Of a DNA stretch of 64,000 nt, positions 54,534 to 62,649 are shown piece by piece. The notes beneath the pieces are model-generated. The model was given only the letters and a program-made list of their open reading frames with translations, was not told where the DNA came from and ran no database searches. Made by a program: the position numbers and the translations under genes. The stretch comes from JBEHWX01 sp048498995 (lineage in GTDB: Bacteria > Bacteroidota > Ignavibacteria > OLB7), in contig JBEHWX010000002.1 of assembly GCA_048498995.1 (NCBI GenBank), forward strand, positions 1 to 64,000. The letters are read 5' to 3'. The number at the start of each line of letters is the position of its first letter. The stretch's first letter is position 1.

Positions 54534-55649
54534 TCAGGCGGCGCCGACGGCGATCTCCTCGCGCACGGCGTCGGCCACGTAGCGGACCATCTCCTCGGTC
54601 AGCTCGGCGTACATCGGCAGCGACAGGAGCTCTCCCATCTGGCCGTTGGCCACCGGGAAATCCTCCATCTTGTGCCCCAGGTACTGGTAGGCCTCCAGCA
54701 TCGGCAGCGAGATCGGATAGTGGATGCCGGTGGCGATGCCCCGCGCGTTCAGTCGGCTCTGCAGCGCGTCGCGATCGGCCACGCGGATCACATAGAGATG
54801 ATAGACCGGCTCGGCGTACTCGGCGACCTTCGGCGTGATCACCCCTTCGACGTCGGCCAGGAGCTCGTCGTAGAGCGCGGCATGACGGCGACGGGCCTCG
54901 TTCCAGGAGTCCAGGTGGGGAAGCTTCACCGAGAGGACCGCGGCCTGGATGCCGTCCAGACGGCTGTTGCGTCCCTCGACCAGGTGCTGATACTTGACGC
55001 GGCTGCCATGGTTGGCGAAGACGCGCGCGCGATCGGCGACCTGCTCATCCTGGAAGACGATGGCGCCGCCATCGCCGTAGGCGCCGAGGTTCTTGCCGGG
55101 GTAGAAGCTGAAGCTGGCGCCGTGGCCGAAGGTTCCCACCTTCCGTCCCTTGTAGAGGGCGCCGTGGGCCTGGGCGATATCCTCGAACACGATCAGGTTG
55201 TGCTCGCGGGCCACCTCGAGGATCGGGTCCATGTCGGCCGGCTGGCCGTAGAGGTGAACCACCACGACCGCCTTGGTGCGCGGGGTGATCTTGCGGCGGA
55301 AGTCCTCGACGTCGAGCGTGTAGTAGTCGGGATGGTTGTCGGCGAACACCACGCGTGCGCCGGCGCTGGTCACCGCCTCGGACGAGGCGAAGAAGCTGTT
55401 GGCCGGAACGATCACCTCATCCCCCTGGCCGACGCCGAGCGCGTACAGGCCGATCTCGATCGCCTCGGTGCCGTTGGCGACCGAGACGCAGTACGGGGCG
55501 CCGATGTAGGCGGCGAAGGCGGCCTCGAACTCGGCCACGGCCTTGCCGCCGATGAAGGCGGTGTTCTCGATGATCTTGGCGATCGCCGGATCCATCTCCG
55601 GCTTCAGTGCGCGATACTGCGCCTGCAGGTCGACGAAAGGAACGTTCAT
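54534..55649 (-). CDS. DegT/DnrJ sugar aminotransferase 1 (WbpE-like)
   Basis: A 371-residue PLP aminotransferase with the active-site lysine K186 in SFYPGKNLGAYGDGG. N-terminal VPFVDLQAQYRALKPEM, VANGTEAIEIGLYALGVGQGDEVIVPANSFFASS, and LDGIQAAVLSVKLPHL are typical of the WbpE/ArnB group. With WbpB- and WbpD-like enzymes at the far end of the locus it could make a 3-amino-uronate, but 4-aminotransferases share these motifs. It and the next gene upstream are paralogues. Confidence 0.88.
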   Translation of the reverse strand: MNVPFVDLQAQYRALKPEMDPAIAKIIENTAFIGGKAVAEFEAAFAAYIGAPYCVSVANGTEAIEIGLYALGVGQGDEVIVPANSFFASSEAVTSAGARVVFADNHPDYYTLDVEDFRRKITPRTKAVVVVHLYGQPADMDPILEVAREHNLIVFEDIAQAHGALYKGRKVGTFGHGASFSFYPGKNLGAYGDGGAIVFQDEQVADRARVFANHGSRVKYQHLVEGRNSRLDGIQAAVLSVKLPHLDSWNEARRRHAALYDELLADVEGVITPKVAEYAEPVYHLYVIRVADRDALQSRLNARGIATGIHYPISLPMLEAYQYLGHKMEDFPVANGQMGELLSLPMYAELTEEMVRYVADAVREEIAVGAA

Positions 55650-56039
55650 TGGGTGCGGATTCTATGGTTCTCGGGTATTGTTCAGGCTTCGGGGAAGGGA
55701 CGTTTCGCGGCACGGAGCTCCCGTTGCTCGCGGAATCGGCGGAGGCCGCCGGCACGGAGATGCCGCTCGCGGCCCACTCACGACGGCGTCATCTTCATTG
55801 ACGACACCATCGCGGCGACCAGCTCGCGTGGCATGCTCGCGACGAGGTGCCCACGGGATCGGGTTCGGCGCGCCCCGGCGCATCTGAGCCTCGGGCTCCT
55901 GGAGCCCGAGGCTCCGCGAGCCAGCAGCTCCGCGATCCGGGAAGCGCCGACGGTCGGCGGACGGCCTGATGTTTCGACGGGGGAGGCTCCGCGGGGTGGA
56001 GTCTCCGGAGGAAGGGAGCAGCCCGGACCCGATCTGGTC
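55650..56039. other. Gap with a 14-bp inverted repeat, no gene seen
   Basis: 390 bp between the two paralogous aminotransferases. It contains GAGCCTCGGGCTCC at 55886-55899 facing its exact inverse at 55901-55914, which can form a long hairpin (realistically 12 bp with a 5-nt loop). There is no U-run on either side, so it may act as an attenuator, RNA-processing site or Rho-associated element rather than an intrinsic terminator. Confidence 0.6.
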
Positions 56040-57221
56040 TCAGGTCGAGGCGGCGTAGAACTCTCGCATCGAGTCGACGACGAAGCGGATCTGCTCGTCG
56101 GTCAGCTCGGGATAGACCGGCAGCGCCAGCACCTCGGCGGCGGCGCGCTCGGCCTCGGGGAAATCTCCCTGCTTGTAGCCGAGATCGCCGAAGCACTCCT
56201 GCAGGTGAAACGGCACCGGATAGTAGACCTCGTTGCCGATCTCGCGCTCGCTCAGATGAGCGCGCAGCGCGTCGCGCCGGGTGGCGCGGATCACGTACTG
56301 GTTGAAAATATGGGAATTCGGGACGTCCGAGGATTCATATGATCGTAACGGAAGCGCGATCGGGAAATCCCTTTTCTCGTCCCCCGCCGTCTCCTCCCCC
56401 GCCGGAGCGGCAAGTCCGGCGGCGCGAAACAGCTCGTCGTAGCGCGCGGCGTTCTCGGCGCGGCGACGGCTCCAGTCGTCCAGATGCGGAAGCTTCACGT
56501 TGAGCACGGCGGCCTGGATCTCGTCGAGGCGGAAGTTGCCGCCGATCACCGAGTGGTAATACCGGCGCTCCCCTCCATGAACCCGCATGATCCTGAGCCG
56601 CTCGTACAGCTCCGGGTCGTTGGTCGTCACCAGCCCGCCATCGCCGAAGGCGCCGAGGTTCTTGCTCGGGAAGAAGCTGAAGCAGCCGACGGTGCCGATG
56701 CTGCCGACCGGGCGCCCATCCTTGTAGCGGACGCCGATCGCCTGCGCGGCATCCTCGACCACCGCCACTCCCCGCTCGGCGGCGATGCTCATGATCCGGT
56801 CCATGTCCGCGCTCTGGCCGTACAGATGGACCGGCACGATCGCGCGGGTCCGATCGGTGATCGCCGCGGCGATCCCTTCCGGGTCGATGTTGAACGTGCG
56901 GGGATCGATATCGACGAAGACCGGGCGGGCGTTGAGCCGGCTGACGACGCCGGCCGTCGCGAAGAAGCTGAAGGTGGGGACGATCACTTCGTCACCGGGG
57001 CCGACGCCGAGGGCCATCAGGGCCAGCAGCAGCGCATCGGTGCCGGAGCTGACGCCGAGGGCGTGGCCGACCTCGTTGTAGCGCTCCATGCTCCGTTCGA
57101 GTGTCTCGACTTCCTTGCCGAGAATGAAATGCTGGCTCTCGGCTACCCTGAGAATGGCGGCATCGAGCTCCGGTTTCAACGAACTGTACTGAGAGCGTAG
57201 ATCGAGAAGGGGAACCTTCAT
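56040..57221 (-). CDS. DegT/DnrJ sugar aminotransferase 2 (WbpE-like)
   Basis: A 393-residue PLP aminotransferase, first gene of the minus-strand locus. Lys187 is in CFSFFPSKNLGAFGDGG; other markers are VPLLDLRSQYSSLKPELD, SSGTDALLLALMALGVGPGDEVIVPTFSFFATA and LDEIQAAVLNVKLPHLDDW. It carries an extra ~15-residue loop (about 280-300) compared with its paralogue. Together with the WbpB- and WbpD-like genes it could make UDP-2,3-diacetamido-uronate precursors; substrate specificity is inferred only. Confidence 0.88.
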   Translation of the reverse strand: MKVPLLDLRSQYSSLKPELDAAILRVAESQHFILGKEVETLERSMERYNEVGHALGVSSGTDALLLALMALGVGPGDEVIVPTFSFFATAGVVSRLNARPVFVDIDPRTFNIDPEGIAAAITDRTRAIVPVHLYGQSADMDRIMSIAAERGVAVVEDAAQAIGVRYKDGRPVGSIGTVGCFSFFPSKNLGAFGDGGLVTTNDPELYERLRIMRVHGGERRYYHSVIGGNFRLDEIQAAVLNVKLPHLDDWSRRRAENAARYDELFRAAGLAAPAGEETAGDEKRDFPIALPLRSYESSDVPNSHIFNQYVIRATRRDALRAHLSEREIGNEVYYPVPFHLQECFGDLGYKQGDFPEAERAAAEVLALPVYPELTDEQIRFVVDSMREFYAAST

Positions 57222-57787
57222 TGACAGACCAGCGAAGCGCCGCGTCCTTGCTCGTCCGCAACGGCTTCAACGAGGATGCTGCGGTGATCCGGAGGGCTTG
57301 TACGGTTGGAAGCGCGCGGCGCCCGCCACGCGCGGCCGGATTTCCGGCGACCGCAAGTATACGGATTTTCCGGCCGACCGATCGAAAACATCCGTACATT
57401 TGCCCGGCTCGCGGCATTCCTGTACCACCGAAGCGCATCGCCAGGCTCCTCCTCCCCTGTTTGATTCCGGCCACGGCGTGTCATCCGGTGGCATACGCCT
57501 CGTCGACACTGCGCGCGGCGTCGAGGCTTCGCGTCGGGGGCATGGCCATTCGGCCCGAAAGCCATCGCCGCTTCCTCCGAAGCTCGGGCGATCGGGGCCG
57601 GGAACGGTGAGGTCGCGATGCGAGGGCGTGGGATGGAACGTAGGGTTCGGCGCGGCGAGGTCGACGGGTGTAATGAGGCGATGAGGAGGTGGAACGAAGG
57701 GAACGGCAAGATTTGTTACGGAGTGCGGCGAGCGAATGTGCGGGGGCGGAAGGGGAGCGCATTTCGTATATTGGAATCCTTTTACTC
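57222..57787. other. Gap between polysaccharide locus and tRNA-Leu, no gene seen
   Basis: 566 bp without a supported gene. It must hold the promoter of the 50-kb minus-strand unit. Near its right end, TATATTG at 57767-57773 is close to the FCB-type minus-7 element TAnnTTTG and lies 14 bp before the tRNA; the matching upstream element is not clear. Confidence 0.4.
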
Positions 57788-57869
57788 GCGGATGTGGCGG
57801 AACTGGCAGACGCGCCAGACTTAGGATCTGGTGCCGCAAGGCGTGTGGGTTCGAGTCCCTCCATCCGCA
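57788..57869 (+). tRNA. tRNA-Leu (anticodon UAG)
   Basis: Acceptor arms GCGGATG (57788-57794) and CATCCGC (57862-57868) pair fully, with discriminator A at 57869. The anticodon stem CCAGA/TCTGG encloses the loop CTTAGGA, giving anticodon UAG. A long variable arm (TGCCGCAAGGCGT region) and the T-loop GGTTCGAGTCC are present, as expected for a class II leucine tRNA. The CCA end is not encoded (the sequence continues CTG). Confidence 0.97.
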
Positions 57870-58173
57870 CTGATTCACCGCCAGGAGGCCGGGGCCGTCC
57901 CCGCCCCTGAGCCCGGCCGCCGTGCACGCGGGCGGCCGGCACTCCCGAGGGACCACTACCATCGCCAGATCCCAGTCTGGGCCGCGACGGGCCCGTCGGT
58001 CGTTCGGAGCTCTCCCTGAAGCGCGTGTGCAATCGCGGGCAAGGCAGCGGCATGGCGCCGCAACTGGCGTGGCGCCAGCGCCTGCATCGTGCGTCCGGAG
58101 ATCCGTGCATGATTCTTGTTTCAGGAAGCACGCCGGCGCCGGGGTATTCGACACACATTGACTCTTTGCTGCA
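57870..58173. other. Leader region between tRNA-Leu and tig
   Basis: 304 bp with no supported gene. It presumably holds the tig promoter and leader; no clear minus-7 element or ribosome-binding site can be singled out. Short open frames here lack conserved sequence. Confidence 0.4.
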
Positions 58174-59571
58174 ATGGAATCTACTATTCACGAAGCATCC
58201 GGAACCACGCGCGAGCTCGAGGTGACCCTCGGCAAGGCCGAGATCGAGCCGTACATCAACAAGGTCCTGCGCGAGACCCAGAAGAACTATCAGCGCCCCG
58301 GCTTCCGTAAAGGACACGTTCCCCTGTCGGTGATCCGGCAGCTCCATGGCCCCGCCCTGGAAGGCGAGGCGATCGAGTCGGCCATTCAGCAGGAGTTCGC
58401 ACGCCTCGTCGGCGAGCAGAACCTCCGCCCGATCGGAACCCCGTCGATCACCCGGATCGATCGCACCGATGATGGCGGCATCTCCTTCACCGTCGTCTAT
58501 GAGGTCCTCCCCGAGTTCGAGCTCGGCGAGTACAAGAGCCTCCAGGCCACCAAGCTCTATCATATTGTCTCCGAGGAGGAGCTCAACCACGAGCTCGATC
58601 ACCTCCGCGAGCGCTACGTGACCGAGGAGCCGGCCGAGTCGGTCGAGGACGAGAACCACATGGTCACCATCGATCTCCACAAGGTCGACGACGGCGTCCC
58701 CTCCCCCGAGCCGGGAGCGCAGGACATGAAGCTGCTGCTGCGCCGTCCGGACATCAACCCGGAGCTGGTGACGGTGCTGCGCAACACGAAGGTCGGCGAC
58801 GCGGTGCAGGTGGACCTGCCGACCGGCGAGAACCAGTCGCCGATCCGCTACGAAGTCCGCGTCAAGGAAGTGGCCAAGGCCGTGCTTCCGGAGCTCGACG
58901 ATGCCTTCGCCCAGAAGGTGACCGGCGAGGAGGACGCCACGGTGCAGGATCTGATCGACCTGATCAAGCAGGAGATCGAGCGCCACTTCGAGACCCGTTA
59001 CTCCGGCATGATGCGTGACGAGCTGGTGGGCCGTCTGATCGAGGGACACGACGTGGCGGTGCCGCAGGTGCTGGTCAACGACGTGCTCAACGCGATGGTC
59101 GACGAGAACCGCCGTGGACAGAAGCGCGAGCTGCCGGCCGGATTCGACCGCGCGAAGTTCGAGCAGGAGATGCGTCCGGTGGCCGAGCGCACCGCCCGCT
59201 GGATGCTCGTGCGCGACAAGATCATCGAGAAGGAAGGGCTCGCCGTCGACGACGTCGACTACGAGGGGCTCGCGCAGGTCGAGTCGGCTCGCACCGGCAT
59301 CGATCCGGCGACCCTCATGAAATATTTCAAGAGCCAGCCGTCGACCGCCGAGCGGATCCTGGCAGAGAAGGTGCTTCAGTTCCTCGAGGACTACGCCGTG
59401 CTGCAGGAGATCGAGGACACCGAGGCCGAGGCGCAGAATGCCTCCTCGGACGAGGCCGGCCAGAACGCGGAGGCAAACGCCGAAGCGGGAACCGAGGCCG
59501 GAGCCGAGGTGGCTGCTGAGAGCGGCGTCGGCGAGAATGCCGGCGAGGGCTCGGCCGAAGGGAAAGAATAA
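58174..59571 (+). CDS. tig: Trigger factor, ribosome-associated chaperone
   Basis: A 465-residue trigger factor. The ribosome-binding motif is GFRKGHVP (43-50), followed by the N-terminal domain to about 110, a short and diverged PPIase-like region (about 150-240), and the helical C-terminal arm (for example PELDDAFAQKV and QVLVNDVLNAMVDENRR). The last ~45 residues are a Glu/Ala/Gly-rich tail (EAEAQNASSDEAGQNAEANA and on) longer than usual. It binds the ribosome exit tunnel and shields nascent chains. tig-clpP-clpX is a standard operon order. Confidence 0.95.
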   Translation: MESTIHEASGTTRELEVTLGKAEIEPYINKVLRETQKNYQRPGFRKGHVPLSVIRQLHGPALEGEAIESAIQQEFARLVGEQNLRPIGTPSITRIDRTDDGGISFTVVYEVLPEFELGEYKSLQATKLYHIVSEEELNHELDHLRERYVTEEPAESVEDENHMVTIDLHKVDDGVPSPEPGAQDMKLLLRRPDINPELVTVLRNTKVGDAVQVDLPTGENQSPIRYEVRVKEVAKAVLPELDDAFAQKVTGEEDATVQDLIDLIKQEIERHFETRYSGMMRDELVGRLIEGHDVAVPQVLVNDVLNAMVDENRRGQKRELPAGFDRAKFEQEMRPVAERTARWMLVRDKIIEKEGLAVDDVDYEGLAQVESARTGIDPATLMKYFKSQPSTAERILAEKVLQFLEDYAVLQEIEDTEAEAQNASSDEAGQNAEANAEAGTEAGAEVAAESGVGENAGEGSAEGKE

Positions 59572-59602
59572 GATCGAGACCAGCGCGTCATAGATCCCGG
59601 GT

Positions 59603-59634
59603 CGTCCCGGCCGTCGACAATCGCGGCCGGGACG
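59603..59634 (+). other. Hairpin between tig and clpP
   Basis: An 11-bp perfect stem (CGTCCCGGCCG at 59603-59613 with its inverse at 59624-59634) encloses a 10-nt loop in the 104-bp tig-clpP spacer. No U-run follows, so it may set relative expression by partial termination or mRNA stability rather than end transcription. Confidence 0.65.
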
Positions 59635-59675
59635 TTAGGACTACTCCAGTAACCAAGATTGAGAGAGTTCACGAC

Positions 59676-60383
59676 ATGATCATTCCACGTATCGTCGAAA
59701 GGACTTCGCGCGGCGAAGAGGTTTGGGATCCGTTCAGCCGACTGCTGAAGGAGCGGATCATCCTTCTCGATTCGCCGGTCACCGACGAAGTCGCCAGCAT
59801 CATCATCGCAGAGCTGATCTTCCTCGAGTCCGAGGATCCGAGCAAGGATATCATCATGTATATCAACTCGCCGGGCGGCTCGGTCAGCGCCGGATTGGCC
59901 ATCTACGATACGATGCAGTATATCCGCCCGGACGTCTCGACGATCTGTGTCGGCATGGCTGCCTCGATGGCGCAGGTTCTGCTCTGCGCCGGTGCCGAGG
60001 GGAAGCGCCTGGCTCTTCCGAACAGCCGCATCATGATGCACCAGCCTTCCGGTGGATCGCAGGGGCAGACCTCCGAGATCGAGATCTATCTGAAAGAGAT
60101 GATCCGCACGCGCGAGCAGCTGTATCAGATCATCGCCGCTCACTCCGGCCAGGATGTCGAGAAGATCCGCCGCGACGCCGACCGCGACTACTGGATGTCG
60201 CCGCAGGACGCCGCCGACTACGGTCTGATCGATCGCGTGCTCGCCAGCCGCAAGCAGGTCAGCAAGGACCTTCCGGAGATCCCGTCGACCACGCAGGACC
60301 AGCGCGTGATCATCGAGACCTCCACGGCTCCGCGCGAGGGCGAGGGCGCCCCGAAGCCTGACGGAGGCTCGGCCAACAAGTAA
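59676..60383 (+). CDS. clpP: ATP-dependent Clp protease proteolytic subunit
   Basis: A 235-residue ClpP with the catalytic triad Ser97 (VGMAASMAQ), His122 (RIMMHQPSGG) and Asp171 (RRDADRDYWMS). The oxyanion-hole region YINSPGGSVSAGLAIYDTM (62-80) is intact. A C-terminal tail of about 35 residues past the usual end (STAPREGEGAPKPDGGSANK) is hydrophilic. It assembles into a tetradecameric chamber fed by ClpX, whose gene follows 49 bp downstream. Confidence 0.97.
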   Translation: MIIPRIVERTSRGEEVWDPFSRLLKERIILLDSPVTDEVASIIIAELIFLESEDPSKDIIMYINSPGGSVSAGLAIYDTMQYIRPDVSTICVGMAASMAQVLLCAGAEGKRLALPNSRIMMHQPSGGSQGQTSEIEIYLKEMIRTREQLYQIIAAHSGQDVEKIRRDADRDYWMSPQDAADYGLIDRVLASRKQVSKDLPEIPSTTQDQRVIIETSTAPREGEGAPKPDGGSANK

Positions 60384-60432
60384 TTCGGCTACGTTTTTTT
60401 CTGTCGCTCATTCGTTTCCAAGCTCACTCAAC

Positions 60433-61704
60433 ATGTCTGACGATATTCGCCCGATGACATCCGACGTGGTACGCTGCTCCTTCTGCGGCCGCACGGCCGA
60501 CGAGGTGATGTCGATCATCGCGGGGCCGAGTGCCTACATCTGCGATATCTGCATCCAGAACTCGGTGGAGATTCTGCGCGCCAACGCCAACCTGTTCCGC
60601 GCGCCGGAGTTTCAGCCGAGGCTGACCCCGACGGCGATCAGCGCCGCGCTCGACGAGTATGTCATCGGCCAGGACTACGCCAAGCGGGCGCTTGCCGTGG
60701 CGGTCTACAATCACTACAAGCGGATCGAGGCGCAGAGCACCCTGGCCGGATTCGATGATGTGGAGATCGAGAAATCGAATATCCTCATGATCGGCCCGAC
60801 CGGCGTGGGCAAGACGCTGCTGGCGCAGACGCTTGCCCGGCTGCTCGACGTCCCCTTCGCCATCGCCGATGCCACGACCCTTACCGAGGCCGGCTACGTC
60901 GGCGACGACGTCGAAACGATCCTGGTCAGCCTGTTGCAGAACGCCGACTACAACGTCGAGCGTGCCGAGCGGGGGATCATCTACATCGACGAGATCGACA
61001 AGATCTCGCGCAAGTCGGATTCGCCGTCGATCACCCGTGACGTCTCCGGCGAGGGCGTTCAGCAGGGACTGCTGAAGATCCTCGAGGGAACCCGGGCGAA
61101 CGTCCCTCCGAAGGGGGGCCGCAAGCACCCGGAGCAGCCGCTGATCCAGATCAACACGCGAAACATCCTCTTCATCGTCGGCGGCGCGTTCGACGGCCTG
61201 GAGCGGATCATCGCGCAGCGGATGCGGAAGTCGACGATGGGCTTCGGCGCGGAGATCCAGGACAAGATCGAGGAGGATAAGGAGCTGTTCCGGCATGTCG
61301 AGCCGGAGGATCTTCTCCGCTTCGGTCTGATTCCGGAGCTGATCGGCCGACTCCCGGTGATCGCGCCGCTGGAGCCACTTTCCGACGACGCGATGCGCCA
61401 GATCCTGACCACGCCGAAGAACGCGCTGGTGAAGCAGTACAAGAAGCTTCTGGCCATGGAGGGCGCCGAACTGGAGTTCCGGGACGACGCGATCGACGTG
61501 CTGATCCAGAAGGCGAAGCTTCGCAAGACCGGCGCCCGCGCGCTCCGCGGCGTGATGGAGGAAGCGATGCTCGACGTGATGTATACGCTGCCGGACCGGC
61601 AGCATCTGCGGAAGGTGGTGATCACGGGGGACGTCGTCAACCGTGTGGGCCCGCCGCTGTATGTCTACGGCGAAGAGCGACAGAAGAAGACGAGTGTCGG
61701 CTGA
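60433..61704 (+). CDS. clpX: ATP-dependent Clp protease unfoldase subunit
   Basis: A 423-residue ClpX. The N-terminal zinc-binding domain has C15, C18, C37 and C40. The AAA+ module has Walker A GPTGVGKT (121-128), Walker B IIYIDEIDK (182-190), and the pore and sensor segments KKGGRKHPEQP-like PPKGGRKHPEQP and LIPELIGRLPV. The ClpP-docking loop reads MGFGAE, the usual IGF variant replaced by MGF. It unfolds tagged substrates for ClpP. The operon ends at the terminator that follows. Confidence 0.97.
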   Translation: MSDDIRPMTSDVVRCSFCGRTADEVMSIIAGPSAYICDICIQNSVEILRANANLFRAPEFQPRLTPTAISAALDEYVIGQDYAKRALAVAVYNHYKRIEAQSTLAGFDDVEIEKSNILMIGPTGVGKTLLAQTLARLLDVPFAIADATTLTEAGYVGDDVETILVSLLQNADYNVERAERGIIYIDEIDKISRKSDSPSITRDVSGEGVQQGLLKILEGTRANVPPKGGRKHPEQPLIQINTRNILFIVGGAFDGLERIIAQRMRKSTMGFGAEIQDKIEEDKELFRHVEPEDLLRFGLIPELIGRLPVIAPLEPLSDDAMRQILTTPKNALVKQYKKLLAMEGAELEFRDDAIDVLIQKAKLRKTGARALRGVMEEAMLDVMYTLPDRQHLRKVVITGDVVNRVGPPLYVYGEERQKKTSVG

Positions 61705-61736
61705 GGCTTCAACCTCCGCCGCTCGACGACGCAATG

Positions 61737-61774
61737 AAAAGCCCGGGGTCTCGAATGAGATCCCGGGCTTTTTT
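61737..61774 (+). terminator. Rho-independent terminator of tig-clpP-clpX
   Basis: AAAAGCCCGGGGTCTC (61737-61752) pairs with GAGATCCCGGGCTTTT (61757-61772), with one G-T wobble and a 4-nt loop, and the run of T continues to 61774. It lies 33 bp past the clpX stop codon. Strong intrinsic terminator. Confidence 0.95.
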
Positions 61775-61930
61775 CTTCACCACGTCCGACGGCCGGCACC
61801 GGCTCCACGCCGTGGCGGCAGTCGTACAGATTCCGCACCGCGGTATGATGACGGCACCGACGTTGTCGGCATGGCACCGGCTCCACGCCACCTCGATATG
61901 GTCTACGATGTGATACCAGATCCGCCGCCA

Positions 61931-62121
61931 CGGCGTCTCCAGGCGCCACGGTGTCTCTCGGCACCACGGCGTCTCCAGGCACCACGGTGTCTCTCGGCAC
62001 CACGGTGTCTCTCGGCACCAGGTGTCTCTCGGCACCAGGTGTCTCTCGGCACCAGGTGTCTCTCGGCACCAGGTGTCTCTCGGCACCAGGTGTCTCTCGG
62101 CACCAGGTGTCTCTCGGCGCC
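61931..62121. repeat. Eleven-unit 17/18-bp tandem array
   Basis: Five 18-bp units (61931-62020) alternate two versions, CGGCGTCTCCAGGCGCCA-type and CGGTGTCTCTCGGCACCA. From 62021 the unit drops its first base to the 17-bp GGTGTCTCTCGGCACCA, repeated five times exactly (62021-62105), then a partial copy to 62121. The change of unit length and homogenisation at one end indicates growth by slippage or unequal exchange from right to left. Confidence 0.97.
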
Positions 62122-62426
62122 GCTCCACGAAACGGCGCCAGGTCCATGGCCATGCCCCGGATGTCCCTACCCTTCGCGATCGTCCACGGTTGGTCGATGA
62201 ACCGATAAGCGGGGATGCATCGGGAGCGTATACGCCGTACAGGCGATATGCGGTGCCGCGGGCAGCGAGCCGGGCATCGGGCAGGTCACGTGGCATCGCG
62301 TACATCGATGCTCCGCGCCCGACGTGGGCACTCTACACGGCAATCATGCGTTGGCCTTCAAGATCCGGAGCGCACATGACCGACGTGACAACGAACCACG
62401 GCCATGACGCCCCGGACCAATGAGCA

Positions 62427-62522
62427 CCTTCGTCGGCGTGAGCCTTCGTCGGCGTGAGCCTTCGTCGGCGTGAGCCCTCGTCGGCGTGAGCCTTCGTCGG
62501 CGTGAGCCTTCGTCGGCGTGAG
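62427..62522. repeat. Six-unit 16-bp tandem array
   Basis: CCTTCGTCGGCGTGAG is repeated six times from 62427 to 62522; the fourth copy differs at one base (CCCTCG start). A truncated seventh copy, CCTTCGTC, follows. It lies about 130 bp past the stop codon of the minus-strand T9SS gene. Confidence 0.97.
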
Positions 62523-62649
62523 CCTTCGTCTCCCGGCACGGGCACCACGACGATGCCCGGGGCGGGGGCGGAGCGATCGGTGATCGACCCCACCCCCTCC
62601 TCTCTCTCCCCGGGCATTCAGTCGCTTCCACCGTGTCGAGGTGTGTGCA

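Larger units (their letters stand above)
61775..62649. other. Gene-free stretch dominated by two tandem arrays
   Basis: No gene is supported between the clpX terminator and the minus-strand T9SS gene. Open frames across it are products of the arrays at 61931-62121 and 62427-62522, described separately. The remaining sequence shows no clear promoter or hairpin. Confidence 0.6.

Noticed and set aside
57222..57787. Integration site at tRNA-Leu
   Set aside because: No integrase, no repeat of the tRNA 3' end elsewhere in the window, and the adjacent locus has uniform GC.
57481..59049. Minus-strand 522-codon frame over tig
   Set aside because: It is the mirror of the trigger factor coding strand and crosses the tRNA; codon bias and motifs support tig only.
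61931..62522. CRISPR array
   Set aside because: Units are directly adjacent with no spacers, unit lengths of 16-18 bp are too short, and no cas genes are nearby.
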